Source of the DNA: Hyphomicrobiales bacterium
GTDB lineage: Bacteria > Pseudomonadota > Alphaproteobacteria > Rhizobiales > Aestuariivirgaceae
Length of the DNA stretch: 64,000 nucleotides
Assembly: GCA_016710435.1 (NCBI GenBank)
Contig: JADJVV010000001.1
Span: forward strand, 2,750,501-2,814,500
Direction: 5' to 3'
The notes beneath the pieces are model-generated. The model saw only the letters and a program-made list of their open reading frames with translations, was not told the DNA's origin and ran no database searches. How positions within the stretch are numbered: position 1 is the first letter of the stretch; each line of letters begins with the position of its first letter. The position numbers and the translations under genes were made by a program. This document shows positions 1-8,607 of this stretch, piece by piece.

Positions 1-258
1 CCCGTGACGGAAGAGCCGAAAACCACCAGTTTCGTCGAGGTGGATGAGACGGAACCATCGGGCAAGCGCAAGCGTGTCTTTTCTGGATGGATGTTTGCCG
101 AAAGCCCCGGCCTCAACGCCGTGGAACATCCGACTTTCGACGTGTGGCTGACCGGTTGCCGCGACCCCAATGCGCCGCCGCCGCCGGTGGAAGAACCACC
201 GAAGCCGCCGGAAGAAGACCAGAACGGCGAGGACGACGGGGCAGCGCCGGAAGACTAA
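1..258 (+). CDS. DUF2155 domain protein, C-terminal fragment
   Basis: The reading frame is open from the left edge, so the gene begins outside the window; the in-frame GTG at 4 is unlikely to be the start because the secretory N-terminus expected for this family is absent. The visible part carries the DUF2155 signature FSGWMF...EHPTFDVWLTGC, followed by a proline- and acid-rich tail. Function of the family is unknown; members are usually small exported proteins of alphaproteobacteria. The stop overlaps the convergent aat stop by about 3 bases. In related genomes this gene commonly neighbours aat and the acetyl-CoA carboxylase genes, which fits. Confidence 0.75.
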   Translation, partial: PVTEEPKTTSFVEVDETEPSGKRKRVFSGWMFAESPGLNAVEHPTFDVWLTGCRDPNAPPPPVEEPPKPPEEDQNGEDDGAAPED

Positions 259-902
259 CGCGGCGAGGCCCAGTCCAGCACCAGTTGCGGATCATTGTCG
301 CCCTTGAAGCGCTGGAAATCCGCATCCGCCGCCACCGCAGGACCGAGCAGCGCCAGATAGTCCGCCTTGTTCATGGAAATCGCGCCCAGGGTGGCGAGGT
401 GCGGATTCATGAATTGCGCATCGAGAAGCCGGAATCCACCCGCATTGAGCCGCGCGACGAGATGCACCAGTGCGACCTTGCTGGCGTCGGTGACGCGGCT
501 GAACATGCTTTCACCAAAAAACACGGCACCAAGCCGCACCCCATAAAGCCCGCCCACCAGCTTTCCATCCTGCCAGCTTTCGACCGAGTGGCAGTGACCC
601 ATGCGGAACAGATCCGCATAGAGTTTGAGAATGCGCTGGTTGATCCACGTTTCCTTGCGGTCGGTGGTGCGCTCGGCGCAGCGGCGCATCACCTCTTCGA
701 AAGCTGTATCTATACGGATATCAAAGCGGCGCTGCTTCACCGCCTTGCGCAGGGAGCGTGAGATGACGAGGCCGTCCAGCGGAATGAGGCCACGCTCATC
801 CGGTTCGACCCAATAGAGTGCCGGATCGTCGGCGCTCTCCGCCATGGGAAAGACACCCGCCGCATAGGCTTTCAGCAACACGAGGGGAGTGATCGGACTC
901 AC
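255..902 (-). CDS. aat: leucyl/phenylalanyl-tRNA--protein transferase
   Basis: Transfers Leu or Phe from aminoacyl-tRNA to the N-terminus of proteins with N-terminal Arg or Lys, marking them for ClpS/ClpAP degradation (N-degron pathway, cytosol). The protein shows family blocks GVFPM, WVEPDERGLIPL, FFGESMFS and LDAQFMNPHLATLG. About 215 aa from the GTG at 902, close to the usual size. An ATG at 962 in frame would add 20 residues without family similarity and would overlap accC, so the GTG is preferred. It is last in the accB-accC-aat group, 28 bases after accC, a common rhizobial order. Confidence 0.9.
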   Translation of the reverse strand: MSPITPLVLLKAYAAGVFPMAESADDPALYWVEPDERGLIPLDGLVISRSLRKAVKQRRFDIRIDTAFEEVMRRCAERTTDRKETWINQRILKLYADLFRMGHCHSVESWQDGKLVGGLYGVRLGAVFFGESMFSRVTDASKVALVHLVARLNAGGFRLLDAQFMNPHLATLGAISMNKADYLALLGPAVAADADFQRFKGDNDPQLVLDWASPR

Positions 903-930
903 GGCCGGGCCAGCGCCTTTTGCCGGAAAC

Positions 931-2277
931 TCAAGACGCGGTGCGCGCCAGGAATTTCTCAAGCCAATGGATATCGTAGTTTCCGTCGATGATGTCGTTT
1001 TCCGCCAGCAGGCGCTGGAACAGCGGAATGGTTGTCTCCACGCCTTCCACCACGAATTCCGAAAGCGCGCGCTTCAGGCGCATCATGCATTCCGTGCGCG
1101 TTTTGCCGAACACGATCAGCTTGCCGATGAGGCTGTCGTAATAAGGCGGGATGCGGTAGCCGGAGTAGAGCGCGCTGTCGATGCGCACGCCCAGTCCGCC
1201 GGGGAAATGCACGGCATCCACCCGGCCCGGAGACGGCGTGAAGGTCTGCGCGTTTTCCGCATTGATGCGGCATTCGATGGCGTGACCCGCGAACTGTATG
1301 TCGTCCTGCGTCAGCGACAGGGTTGCACCCGAAGCCACGCGAATCTGCTCCTGCACCAGGTCGAGGCCCGTGATCATTTCCGTCACCGGATGTTCCACCT
1401 GCAGGCGCGTGTTCATCTCGATGAAATAGAACTCGCCGTTTTCATAGAGGAACTCGATGGTGCCCACGCCTTCATAGCCGAGGTTCGCCATGGCCTTGGC
1501 CACGCGGCCGCCGATGTCGTCACGCTGCCGCGCATTGAGGGCAGGGGAATGCGCCTCTTCCCAGACCTTCTGATGGCGGCGCTGCAATGAGCAATCGCGC
1601 TCACCCAGATGCACCGCATTGCCCTTGCCGTCGCCCAGAACCTGGATCTCGATGTGGCGCGGCTTCTCCAGGTATTTCTCGATGTAGACTTCGCCATTGC
1701 CGAAAGCGGCCTTGGCTTCCGTCTGCGCGGTTGAAACGGCGACTTCGAGATCGGACTCGTCGCGCGCCACCTTCATGCCGCGCCCGCCGCCACCGGCAGT
1801 CGCCTTGATGATGACGGGGTAGCCGATGTCGCGCGCCACCTTGCGGGCGTCCTCGAACGTGGCCACGCCACCCTCCGAGCCCGGCACAACGGGAATGCCC
1901 AGAGATTTGGCCGTGCGCTTGGCCTCGATCTTGTCACCCATGGTGCGGATGTTTTCCGCCGACGGGCCAATGAACTTGATGTTGTGCTCGGTCAGGATTT
2001 CGGCAAAGCGGGCATTCTCGGAGAGGAAGCCGTAGCCGGGGTGTACCGCCTCCGCACCTGTGATCTCGCAGGCCGAGACGATGGCGGGAATATTGAGATA
2101 GCTGTCCTTCGCTGCCGGCGGTCCGATGCAGACGCTTTCATCGGCCAGCTTCACATGCATGGCGTCGGCATCCGCCGTCGAATGCACTGCCACCGTATGA
2201 ATGCCAAGCTCACGGCAGGCGCGCAGCACCCGCAACGCGATTTCACCCCGGTTGGCGATGAGGATCTTGTCAAACAT
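931..2277 (-). CDS. accC: acetyl-CoA carboxylase, biotin carboxylase subunit
   Basis: Carries out ATP-dependent carboxylation of biotin on AccB, the first half-reaction of acetyl-CoA carboxylase, committing carbon to fatty acid synthesis. 448 aa, normal length. Visible marks include the N-terminal FDKILIANRGEIALRV, the glycine-rich ATP-grasp loop KATAGGGGRGM, the EKYLEKPRHIE segment, and the catalytic-site stretches FIEMNTRLQVEHPVTE and HAIECRINAE. It starts 3 bases after the accB stop, so the two subunits are probably translated together. The other carboxyltransferase subunits (accA, accD) are not in this window. Confidence 0.97.
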   Translation of the reverse strand: MFDKILIANRGEIALRVLRACRELGIHTVAVHSTADADAMHVKLADESVCIGPPAAKDSYLNIPAIVSACEITGAEAVHPGYGFLSENARFAEILTEHNIKFIGPSAENIRTMGDKIEAKRTAKSLGIPVVPGSEGGVATFEDARKVARDIGYPVIIKATAGGGGRGMKVARDESDLEVAVSTAQTEAKAAFGNGEVYIEKYLEKPRHIEIQVLGDGKGNAVHLGERDCSLQRRHQKVWEEAHSPALNARQRDDIGGRVAKAMANLGYEGVGTIEFLYENGEFYFIEMNTRLQVEHPVTEMITGLDLVQEQIRVASGATLSLTQDDIQFAGHAIECRINAENAQTFTPSPGRVDAVHFPGGLGVRIDSALYSGYRIPPYYDSLIGKLIVFGKTRTECMMRLKRALSEFVVEGVETTIPLFQRLLAENDIIDGNYDIHWLEKFLARTAS

Positions 2278-2280
2278 GGA

Positions 2281-2778
2281 TTACTCGATCACCATCAGCG
2301 CTTCACCGAATTCCACCGGCTGGCCGTTCTCCACGAGGATGCTCGTGACCGTGCCGGACTTCGGCGCTGGAATCTGGTTCATCGTCTTCATCGCTTCGAT
2401 GATCAGCACCGTCTGGCCCTGCTTGACCTGGGCACCCACAGTGACGAAGGGCGCGGAACCCGGCGCGGCCGCGAGATAGGTGGTGCCAACCATCGGCGAC
2501 TTTACGGCACCGGGTGAATCACCGGCGGCTGCAGCAGCCACAGGTGCGGCCACCGCAGCAACAGGCGCGGTGGCATGTGCCATCGGCGCTGCATGCGCAT
2601 AAGTCTGGGCCACTCCGGCGAAGCCCTTGGAAACACGCACGCGCACACCCTTCTGCTCAAGCTCGATCTCGGTGAGGCCGGTGTTGTTCAGTATGTCGGC
2701 AAGGCTGGAGATGAGGGACAGTTCAGCTGACTGCGGAGCGGAAGATGCGCTGGTTTTGCTCGGCTTCTTGGGGGGCAT
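2281..2778 (-). CDS. accB: acetyl-CoA carboxylase biotin carboxyl carrier protein
   Basis: Small carrier subunit whose biotin shuttles CO2 between AccC and the carboxyltransferase. 165 aa from the ATG at 2778. It has an N-terminal region rich in Lys and Ser, an Ala/Pro linker (about residues 60-88), and a C-terminal biotinyl domain with the attachment site EAMKTM, Lys about 131. The frame continues upstream to 2829, but those 17 residues are not family-like. In many rhizobia aroQ lies directly upstream; here the next gene upstream is the DsbA-like protein and the 128-base gap holds no recognisable aroQ. Confidence 0.95.
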   Translation of the reverse strand: MPPKKPSKTSASSAPQSAELSLISSLADILNNTGLTEIELEQKGVRVRVSKGFAGVAQTYAHAAPMAHATAPVAAVAAPVAAAAAGDSPGAVKSPMVGTTYLAAAPGSAPFVTVGAQVKQGQTVLIIEAMKTMNQIPAPKSGTVTSILVENGQPVEFGEALMVIE

Positions 2779-2906
2779 GGTAAGCTCTTTGTTCAGGTTT
2801 GCGCAGGGGGGCGTCTGCGCCCCGGTCATGGTTCCACAATTGGACGAAACGGCCGCCTTTGTAAACGGTGTCGGTCAGGTCACGGTGGAAAAGCGGATGG
2901 CCGGGA

Positions 2907-3665
2907 TCAGCAGTATTTGCATCCGCCGTTGGCGCGCACGTCGGCAATCGCCTTCACCAGTTCTTCTGATTGCACGAAGCCCGGGAATACCTTGTCATCG
3001 ACGATGAAGGCCGGCGTGCCGTTGATGGCCATCGCCTGCGCCAGCGCCTGGTTTGCGGCAATGGTTTCCACCACGGACTTGTCCTGCATGTCCGTCTCCA
3101 GCTTGGCCATGTCCACGCCCACATCCTGAGCCAATTGGCGCGTCACCTCTTCGTTGACGGGGCCATCATGCTTGAACAGCGCCTGGTGCAGGTCCCAGTA
3201 TTTGCCCTGCTTGCTGGCGGCAATGGCGGCGCGTGCGGCAAACTCCGACCCCGGTCCGAAGATGGGGAATTCCTTGAACACCACCTTCACGTTCTTGTCG
3301 CTCTCGACGATGCCCGCCACTTCGCCCACGGCCTTTTTGCACCAGCCGCAATTGTAGTCCATGAACTCGATCACGGTCACGTCGCCCTTCGGATTTCCCG
3401 CGACAGGATCGGCGGCAGACTTGAAGATCGCCTCGGCATTGTCCTTCAGCGTGGCGCCACGTGCCTGTTCTTCGGCAACGCGCTCCTTGGCCTGCAGGTT
3501 CTCGCTCATCTCCCGCAGGATTTCCGGATTCTGCAACAGGTAGTCGCGCACCAGCTGCTCGATTTCCTTCTTCTGCTGGTCATCCAGCGAAGCGGGGCGC
3601 GCGGGCGCGGAGAACAGCAGGGCAGCGGCAGAAACAGCGGCGAGAAGCGGAATGATTTTGCGCAT
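2907..3665 (-). CDS. DsbA-family periplasmic thiol:disulfide oxidoreductase
   Basis: Probably exchanges disulfides in exported proteins. From the ATG at 3665 the 252-aa product starts with a signal peptide (positive MRK, hydrophobic core, cleavage near ARPA). Residues about 25-70 form a charged helical segment of the kind seen in ScsC/Com1-type proteins, where it mediates oligomerisation. The thioredoxin fold carries the active site CGWC after EFMDYN, and a cis-Pro near INGTPAF. A CxxC-like pair (GGCKYC) ends the protein. The exact partner or substrate is not evident. An in-frame extension to 3788 would bury the signal peptide and is rejected. Confidence 0.88.
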   Translation of the reverse strand: MRKIIPLLAAVSAAALLFSAPARPASLDDQQKKEIEQLVRDYLLQNPEILREMSENLQAKERVAEEQARGATLKDNAEAIFKSAADPVAGNPKGDVTVIEFMDYNCGWCKKAVGEVAGIVESDKNVKVVFKEFPIFGPGSEFAARAAIAASKQGKYWDLHQALFKHDGPVNEEVTRQLAQDVGVDMAKLETDMQDKSVVETIAANQALAQAMAINGTPAFIVDDKVFPGFVQSEELVKAIADVRANGGCKYC

Positions 3666-3736
3666 GGATATCCTCGTTGATGGTCCGGTTTTGGCCGATT
3701 TGGCCGCGATCTTCAAACGACTTTTCCGTGAAGTTG

Positions 3737-5116
3737 TCAGCCTTTGGCAGACGACGCGAAAGTGACGAGATCGTTGGCCCGCAGCCATTCCGGGGTGCCG
3801 CGCTTGAAGCGGTCCTGCGCCAGCTTGGCCTTTTTCAGTGCAAGGTCGCGGTCGCCCGAGGCCCAGGCGAACTCAGCCGCTGCAAGATCGGCCCGCGCCG
3901 CATCGCCCTTCATGCCATAGGCCCGCGCCATGTCCTTGTAGATCACGGGCATGTCGGCTTCCGTCTTCTTGGCGAGGCGAAGAAGCGAGAGAGCCTCGTC
4001 GGCCTGCGACGGGTCTTCTGTCGCGAGCAGGATTGCGGCATGGAGGTGCGTCAGCAATCCATTGTTCGGCAGCAGTTGACGCGCCTTGCGGATTGCCGGA
4101 ATGCCCTTCGCCGCCTGGCCGTTCTCCATGTAGGCCTGCGCCTTCAATTCCCAGAAATAGGGACTTTCCGGCAGGTCCCGCGTGAGGCTGTCGATGATCG
4201 GCATGGCGTTCTTGATGTCGCCGCGCCGGAACATGGCAATGGAACGGGCATAGCGCGCCGGCAGGGAATTGTCGGAAGAGGGATAGCGCTGGAACACCTT
4301 CTGCGGCGGCTCCATGAAACCCGCCAGTTTCGCCTTGGCCAGGCTGAGCCGCAGCACGAGGCCCGGATCATCAGCTTTTTCATAATAGGGCGATTTCTTC
4401 GCCTCCTGCTGCAGCGTCTGGATGCGGTCGAAGGGCATCGGGTGCGATTGCAGGTAAGGGTCGGCGCGGTCGAGTGAAGCGAGGCTGTTGTTAGCCAGTT
4501 GCTCGAACAGCGAGAGCATGCCCGCCGGGCTTTCTTTCGTGGCCGCGAGATATTTGAGGGCGGCCTGGTCGGCGGCGGCCTCCATGGAGCGCTGGTAGGC
4601 GAGGAGGTTACGCTGGGCGATGCCCTGCGAACCCGCCATGATGCCGCTGCCCGCCTTGGATGCCCCTTGCACGCCCGCTGCCGCACCACCCACCATGGCG
4701 GCGGCACCGATCAGCATGCCGATGATGCGTTCCGTGCTGGCCTGCGCCAATTCGTTGTTGAGGCGCGCCAGATGGCCGCCAGCGATATGGCCGGACTCAT
4801 GCGCCAGCACGCCGATCACTTCGCCCGGTGTGTGCGCCTTGGTGAGAAGTCCGGTGTGGATGAAGATGCGCTGTCCGCCCGCCACGAAGGCGTTGATGTT
4901 GTCGTCGGCGATCACATAGACCTTGACCGCGCCTGCGTTGATGCCCGCCGCCTTGAAGATGGGCCGCGACATGTTACGCAGCAGGCCCTCGATCTCGGCG
5001 TCGCGGATGATGGACGGACCGGCATTGGGATTCTTGCCCGCGGCCCATGCCGAGGGGGAGGTGAGAACAAGGCTGGCGGCGGCCAGAAGGGCTGCGGCGC
5101 GCTGGAACAATCGCAT
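3737..5116 (-). CDS. M48-family metallopeptidase with TPR repeats (BepA/YfgC-like)
   Basis: A 459-aa exported protein with a signal peptide ending near SAWAAG, a zinc-peptidase HESGH motif at about residues 106-110, and a downstream Glu in RSMEAAADQAAL that is the likely third zinc ligand. Between them lies a small-residue hydrophobic stretch (about 130-160). The C-terminal half is helical and TPR-like. BepA-type proteins act in the periplasm on stalled outer-membrane proteins such as LptD; that role is inferred from architecture. It lies between dsbA-like and rne on the same strand. Confidence 0.9.
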   Translation of the reverse strand: MRLFQRAAALLAAASLVLTSPSAWAAGKNPNAGPSIIRDAEIEGLLRNMSRPIFKAAGINAGAVKVYVIADDNINAFVAGGQRIFIHTGLLTKAHTPGEVIGVLAHESGHIAGGHLARLNNELAQASTERIIGMLIGAAAMVGGAAAGVQGASKAGSGIMAGSQGIAQRNLLAYQRSMEAAADQAALKYLAATKESPAGMLSLFEQLANNSLASLDRADPYLQSHPMPFDRIQTLQQEAKKSPYYEKADDPGLVLRLSLAKAKLAGFMEPPQKVFQRYPSSDNSLPARYARSIAMFRRGDIKNAMPIIDSLTRDLPESPYFWELKAQAYMENGQAAKGIPAIRKARQLLPNNGLLTHLHAAILLATEDPSQADEALSLLRLAKKTEADMPVIYKDMARAYGMKGDAARADLAAAEFAWASGDRDLALKKAKLAQDRFKRGTPEWLRANDLVTFASSAKG

Positions 5117-5152
5117 CAGGAAACTCCGGAGATCGGCATTTCGCTGGCAAAT

Positions 5153-5175
5153 GGGGCGGGTTTGAGGCCCGCCCC
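5153..5175 (-). terminator. GC hairpin downstream of rne
   Basis: Inverted repeat of 8 bp (GGGGCGGG at 5153-5160, CCCGCCCC at 5168-5175) with a 7-base loop, 42 bases beyond the rne stop. On the minus strand the following tract (CATTTG) is only weakly U-rich, so it may be a weak terminator or an RNA-stabilising 3' hairpin. Confidence 0.5.
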
Positions 5176-5217
5176 TGTGTCAGATCGTGTGTGATTTGCC
5201 GCAGAGCAGCCGGCCCG

Positions 5218-8073
5218 TTACTCGGGCGTCCGCTTGCTCCACCAGCCGCTCTTGCGCGGCGCCGCTTCGGTGTTCACCGTGGACTGCGGCGGCTGCCACT
5301 TGCGCGGCTCCGGTTCAGGAATGAACTCGGGGATTTCGATCTTGGGAGCAGGGGGCGGAGCCACCAGTTCCGGACCAGACGATTCGCGGCGCGGACGCTC
5401 ATCGCGGCGGCCACGGGACTCGTTGCGGTCGCGGCGCTCACGCCGTTCGCCCCGGTCTCCACGCTCACCCCTGCCGCCCCGGTCGCTGCGTTCACGGGCG
5501 GGCGCGTCTTCACCACCGGCTTCTTGCGCCACAGGCTCCTCGCCTTCGCTGCGTTCGCCCTCGCCCTCGCTGGGCTCGGTGCTGGCGCGGGGGCTGTCGC
5601 TGCGGTCACGATCACGGCCACGGCCAAAGCGACCCCGGCGTCCACGGCGGCCGCCACGTTCGCCCCGGTCTCCGTTGCCGGTACGCTCGCTACGTTCTTG
5701 CCCGCCGGAAGCCGGTACGCCTTCTTCACCGTCCTCGTCCGAAGACGGAGCGGCAGCGTCGTCGTTTGCCTCAGCGGAAGAAGAGACCTGAGCGGTCTCG
5801 CGATCGTCCTCGGCTTCGTCCTCCTCTGCGGATTCGGACTGTTCGCCCGACTCGTCGGAAGCTTTCGTTTCACCGTTGCGTTCGCCCGGCAATTCCTGGT
5901 CGCCACGGCGGCCACCACGGCGGCCACGGCGGCGGCGGCGGCGGCCGCCCTCACGCGAACGGTCCTCGCGGCCTTCTTCGCCGGAGCTCGCTGATTCACC
6001 GGCTTCGTCCGAGGCTTCCTGTTCCTCGGCCTCGTCAGCGGCTTCCACCGCTTCCGTCACCGGTTCTTCCTCGTAGGCCGAATCCATGCGCACCGGTGCA
6101 GCCGCCGGCAGGCGGCGCGGAGCGATGTCGCGGTCATGGGCCTTTTCAATGATGGCTTGCGCCCCCTTCAACTCTTCGCCGCCCGGGATCACGAAGACCG
6201 TGATGCCATGCGCCTGCTCGAGTGCCAGCACGCTGTCGCGCTTTTCGTTGAGCAGGTAGAAAGCCACGTCGCGCGAACAGCGCACCGTCAGGTTTTCGGG
6301 ACGCTTCAGCAGATAGTCCTCGATCGTACGCAGCACGCCGAGGCCACAGCTGGAAACGGAGCGCACGATGCCTTTGCCTTCGCAATGCGGGCAGGGGCGG
6401 AAGGTGCCTTCCATGATGCCGGGGCGCAGGCGCTGGCGCGACATTTCGAGCAGGCCGAAATGGCTGATCCGGCCCACCTGGATGCGGGCGCGGTCGTTCT
6501 TCAGGGCTTCCTTGAGGCGCCGCTCCACCGCACGGTTGTTGCGGTTCTCCTCCATGTCGATGAAGTCGATGACGATGAGGCCGGCCAAGTCGCGCAGGCG
6601 CAGTTGGCGGGCAATTTCGTCGGAGGCTTCTAGGTTTGTCTTGAGGGCGGTGTCCTCGATCGAGTGCTCGCGCGTCGCCTTGCCAGAGTTGATGTCGATC
6701 GCAACCAGCGCTTCCGCCTGGTTGATGACGAGATAGCCCCCCGACGGCAGCGTCACGGTCGGTGACAGCAGGCCATCCAGATGCGTCTCGACGCCGTAGC
6801 GCGAAAACAGCGGCCGCGTGTCGCGGTACTGCTTCACGTTCTTGGCGTGGGACGGCATGAGCATTTTCATGAAGTCCTTGGCCTCGCGGTAGGCATCGTC
6901 GCCTTCCACCACCACTTCATCCACGTCCTTCGTGTAGAGGTCGCGGATGGAGCGCTTGATCAGGCTGCCTTCCTCATAGACGAGGCTCGGAGCCTGCGAT
7001 TGCAGCGTCAGGTCTCGCACGCTTTCCCACAGGCGGATGAGGTAGTCGAAATCGCGCTTGATTTCAGGCCGCGTGCGCTGGGCACCGGCAGTGCGCACGA
7101 TGAGGCCCATGCCTTGCGGCACCTCCACATCACGGGCCACTTCCTTCAGGCGGCGGCGGTCGCCGGCATCGGTGATCTTGCGGGAGATGCCACCACCGCG
7201 CGCGGTGTTGGGCATGAGCACGCAATAGCGTCCGGCCAGGGACAGGTAGGTCGTGAGGGCGGCGCCCTTGTTGCCGCGCTCTTCCTTCACCACCTGCACC
7301 AGCAGGATCTGGCGGCGCTTGATGACTTCCTGGATCTTGTACTGGCGGCGGCGCGGCTGGCGGCGGGCGCGGCGCTGCGGAACCTCTTCCAGCGCGTCTT
7401 CCGCGCCGATCGATTCCACCTTCTGGCTTTCGGCGTCCTCCTCGATGGTCACGAGATCGCCGTTGGCCGATTGCTTTTCCGGAGCCGTTTCGCTCACGTC
7501 GCCTTCAGCCGCAGCCTCTGACGTTTCGACAATGTCGGAAGAGATGCTGTCGCTTGCTTCCGCAGCGAGGGGAAGGGCAGACGGCACTTCCGCTTCGTCC
7601 AACAGTTCGGCAGCTTCGGGGTTTTCGTCGTCTGCGCCGGCGTGGTCGTCGGCACCGTGGTCATCCTCGGCATCGCCATCGTCGTCGGCACCGGCATCCA
7701 TCGCCGTGTCGTCCTCGGCACCGGCTTCCTCGCCGTTGCCATTGTGGTGGCCGTTGTCGAGATCATCGTCCGATTCCTCGGCGTCATCCTCTTCCTGTTC
7801 TTTCAACAGGGCGAGGCGGTCCGCGACGGGAATCTGATAATAGTCGGGATGGATTTCCGCGAAGGCAAGGAAGCCATGGCGGTTGCCGCCATACTCCACG
7901 AATGCTGCCTGCAGCGACGGTTCGACCCGTGTTACCTTGGCGAGATAGATGTTGCCCTTGAGGGGCTTGCGGGAGGCACTTTCGAAGTCGAATTCTTCAA
8001 TGCGGTTTCCTCGCGCCACCACAACCCGGGTTTCCTCGGGATGGCTGGCGTCGATGAGCATTTTGCTGCCCAT
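5218..8073 (-). CDS. rne: ribonuclease E
   Basis: Essential single-strand endoribonuclease for mRNA decay and rRNA/tRNA processing; core of the degradosome. 951 aa from the ATG at 8073, chosen because AAGGA lies about 9 bases upstream and the sequence then reads MGSKMLIDASHPEETRVVV as in relatives. Order: S1 region interrupted by a very acidic insertion (about 90-232, rich in D, E, G, A), 5' sensor/RNase H-like part, DNase I-like catalytic region with VAIDINSG and VIDFIDMEENRNN, then the Zn-link CPHCEGKG. The C-terminal third is a low-complexity arginine-glycine and glutamate-rich scaffold, typical for degradosome assembly. Confidence 0.96.
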   Translation of the reverse strand: MGSKMLIDASHPEETRVVVARGNRIEEFDFESASRKPLKGNIYLAKVTRVEPSLQAAFVEYGGNRHGFLAFAEIHPDYYQIPVADRLALLKEQEEDDAEESDDDLDNGHHNGNGEEAGAEDDTAMDAGADDDGDAEDDHGADDHAGADDENPEAAELLDEAEVPSALPLAAEASDSISSDIVETSEAAAEGDVSETAPEKQSANGDLVTIEEDAESQKVESIGAEDALEEVPQRRARRQPRRRQYKIQEVIKRRQILLVQVVKEERGNKGAALTTYLSLAGRYCVLMPNTARGGGISRKITDAGDRRRLKEVARDVEVPQGMGLIVRTAGAQRTRPEIKRDFDYLIRLWESVRDLTLQSQAPSLVYEEGSLIKRSIRDLYTKDVDEVVVEGDDAYREAKDFMKMLMPSHAKNVKQYRDTRPLFSRYGVETHLDGLLSPTVTLPSGGYLVINQAEALVAIDINSGKATREHSIEDTALKTNLEASDEIARQLRLRDLAGLIVIDFIDMEENRNNRAVERRLKEALKNDRARIQVGRISHFGLLEMSRQRLRPGIMEGTFRPCPHCEGKGIVRSVSSCGLGVLRTIEDYLLKRPENLTVRCSRDVAFYLLNEKRDSVLALEQAHGITVFVIPGGEELKGAQAIIEKAHDRDIAPRRLPAAAPVRMDSAYEEEPVTEAVEAADEAEEQEASDEAGESASSGEEGREDRSREGGRRRRRRGRRGGRRGDQELPGERNGETKASDESGEQSESAEEDEAEDDRETAQVSSSAEANDDAAAPSSDEDGEEGVPASGGQERSERTGNGDRGERGGRRGRRGRFGRGRDRDRSDSPRASTEPSEGEGERSEGEEPVAQEAGGEDAPARERSDRGGRGERGDRGERRERRDRNESRGRRDERPRRESSGPELVAPPPAPKIEIPEFIPEPEPRKWQPPQSTVNTEAAPRKSGWWSKRTPE

Positions 8074-8607
8074 GATCTGTGTTCCTTGCTGCGGCAAGGC
8101 TGCGGCCTGTATCCAGGACTCTGTCCGGACGAGAGAAGGAGTGGGCCACCGCGAACTTGCTGGCGCATAGGGGTCTATTCAACTGCACGGCTGCCGAAGC
8201 CCTCGGGGCTGTCATTTCGGCTGTTGTGTGCGGGAGGTTGAACATGACCCTCGTTGACTGTTACCCCCAGCTCTGCCTGTGGGCGGTTTGAACTCTTTTC
8301 GGCCCACCGGATGGTTCCGTCCATCCCCGTGGTGTGAGGGCCTAACACGGGCCCTGCCAAACGCATTGGGCTGGCTGCTTGCCAAAGCGGACCGGACGCC
8401 CACCCGTTGCGAAACTGTTGCCCGTACAACCTTTGCGTTCATGAGAAGCGAGTCCGGCTGACAGGACTGGACCTTTCTAGGGATCATCACCGGCAAGTGC
8501 AAGCAGCCTTTGCACCCCAAAGGCAACGCGGAGTTAACCAAGCCACCCTAACCTCTGCGTTCCGGTCGGGTCGAGTAGGGGTTTCTAACGTGGTTTCAAC
8601 GGGTTAC
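8074..8607. other. rne leader / rne-amiC divergent intergenic region
   Basis: About 530 bases with no convincing coding. On the minus strand a good sigma-70-like promoter can be read: TTGCAC (8497-8502) and TAGAAA (8474-8479) separated by 17 bases. It would give rne an untranslated leader of roughly 390 bases. In E. coli the rne leader is similarly long and mediates feedback by RNase E on its own mRNA. The leader contains local inverted repeats, for example CCCCGAGGGCTTCGG-type pairing around 8193-8212. Plus-strand signals for amiC were not clear. Confidence 0.5.

Noticed and set aside
8407..8607. N-terminal extension of amiC
   Set aside because: Unrelated residues before the signal peptide; no family similarity.
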